Shown: positions 63,367 through 64,000 of the stretch, piece after piece
Numbering within the stretch: the stretch's first letter is position 1
How the letters are laid out: each line of letters opens with the position of its first letter
Assembly (NCBI RefSeq): GCF_030580675.1
Contig: NZ_JAUQUB010000001.1
Location: 372,001-436,000, forward strand
Source: Antiquaquibacter soli
GTDB lineage: Bacteria; Actinomycetota; Actinomycetes; Actinomycetales; Microbacteriaceae
Length of the DNA: 64,000 nt
Reading direction: 5' to 3'
Notes under the pieces: generated by a model
Told to the model about the DNA's origin: nothing
Database searches by the model: none
Seen by the model: only the letters and a program-made list of their open reading frames with translations
Made by a program: the position numbers and the translations under genes

Positions 63367-64000
63367 GTGAGGATCGCGGTGCTAGGGCTCGGCTACGTCG
63401 GTTGCGTCACCGCCGCGTGCCTGGCGGAGGCCGGGCACTGGGTCGTGGGCATCGATCCGGCACCGGAGAAGGTCGAGGCCTTCGCGGAGGGTCGTGCGAC
63501 GGTCGTCGAGCCGGGGCTCGCGGAGCTCCTCGCCGACGCGTTCGAGGCCGGCCGCATCGCCGCATCAGGCGACATCGCGACCCTCGACGAGGTGGATGTC
63601 GCGATCGTCTGCGTGGGCACTCCGTCGGCCCCAGACGGAAGCCTGGGCCTCGACCACGTCGAGACCGTGGTGCGCCAGATCGGCGCCCGGCTGCGGGTGC
63701 GCGGCCCCGGCCTCACCCTGATGCTGCGCAGTACTGTGCTGCCCGGTACGACCGAGTCGCTCGTGATCCCGTGGATCGAGGAGGAGTCCGGGCTCGCGGA
63801 GGGGGAGGGTTTCTCGCTCGTGTTCTGCCCGGAGTTCCTGCGCGAGTCGAGTGCGGTGCACGACTTTTTCGCCCCTCCCTACACCGTTCTCGGCGCCCGT
63901 CAGCCCTCGTCGGCGGTAGTGCCCGCCGAACTACTCTCGTTCCTCGAGGCGCCGGTGCACGTCGTCTCGCCCGGGGTGGCCGAGGGGCTCAAGTACGCGT
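63367..64000 (+). CDS. Nucleotide-sugar 6-dehydrogenase (UDP-glucose/GDP-mannose type), truncated by the window end
   Basis: First 211 codons of a UDP-glucose or GDP-mannose 6-dehydrogenase, making uronic-acid sugar nucleotides. The NAD-binding motif is VRIAVLGLGYVGCVTAACLAEAGH. It continues VCVGTPSAPDGSLGLDHVE, RSTVLPGTTESL and FCPEFLRESSAVHDF, and stops at GLKYA, the conserved Lys-Tyr region before the catalytic part. The PEFLRESSAVHDFFAPP segment is closer to the GDP-mannose branch, but the substrate cannot be fixed. GGGGGTG precedes the GTG start. It diverges from the ligase-glycosyltransferase gene by 55 bp, fitting a surface-polysaccharide locus that continues to the right. Confidence 0.9.
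   Translation, partial: MRIAVLGLGYVGCVTAACLAEAGHWVVGIDPAPEKVEAFAEGRATVVEPGLAELLADAFEAGRIAASGDIATLDEVDVAIVCVGTPSAPDGSLGLDHVETVVRQIGARLRVRGPGLTLMLRSTVLPGTTESLVIPWIEEESGLAEGEGFSLVFCPEFLRESSAVHDFFAPPYTVLGARQPSSAVVPAELLSFLEAPVHVVSPGVAEGLKYA

Overview
The window is high-GC, densely coding DNA from an actinobacterium, most likely Microbacteriaceae or a close relative. This rests on base composition, many GTG starts, many start codons placed 6-7 nt after a TANNNT box (leaderless type), and the conserved block tRNA-Ser, small SRP RNA, pta-ackA, dnaX-recR, lysC-asd. The genus was not determined.

Bases 1-36,270 form a hemicellulose and pentose utilisation island. Three ribose/xylose-type ABC systems come first: an mmsA-mmsB pair whose binding-protein gene probably lies left of the window, and two systems diverging around a ROK regulator. 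Next come a CE7 acetylxylan esterase, xylulokinase and xylose isomerase, divergent from a xylR-like ROK gene. Two CUT1 oligosaccharide importers without their own ATPase follow, with GH42, GH31 (alpha-xylosidase type), GH3 and GH51 (arabinofuranosidase) enzymes, another ROK and two LacI regulators, a Gfo/Idh/MocA dehydrogenase and an MFS exporter. Together these fit import of xylan, arabinoxylan or xyloglucan fragments, debranching in the cytoplasm, and entry of xylose to the pentose phosphate pathway.

Bases 36,286-38,830 carry a PAP2 phosphatase, a saccharopine-dehydrogenase-like protein and a GNAT acetyltransferase. A 430-bp non-coding stretch with repeated TGCACAAA elements leads into the most unusual part, 39,263-50,709. 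It holds a 2,496-residue cell-wall-anchored protein with twelve cysteine-paired repeats and an LALTG sorting signal, a lipoprotein with an HNH-like fold lacking the usual histidine, an ECF sigma factor fused to a membrane segment and extracellular Ig-like domains, an AraC-type DNA-binding protein coupled to it by a 4-bp overlap, and a small membrane protein.

Bases 50,822-59,508 are core genome: tRNA-Ser(GGA), SRP RNA, pta-ackA, dnaX-recR, and lysC (with an apparent internal beta-subunit start) followed by asd. The right end, 59,453-64,000, starts a surface-polysaccharide locus: an HTTM-family membrane protein, a small exported protein, a fused O-antigen-ligase-like/glycosyltransferase protein, and a divergent, truncated nucleotide-sugar dehydrogenase. 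No transposase, integrase, phage gene or CRISPR array was seen.
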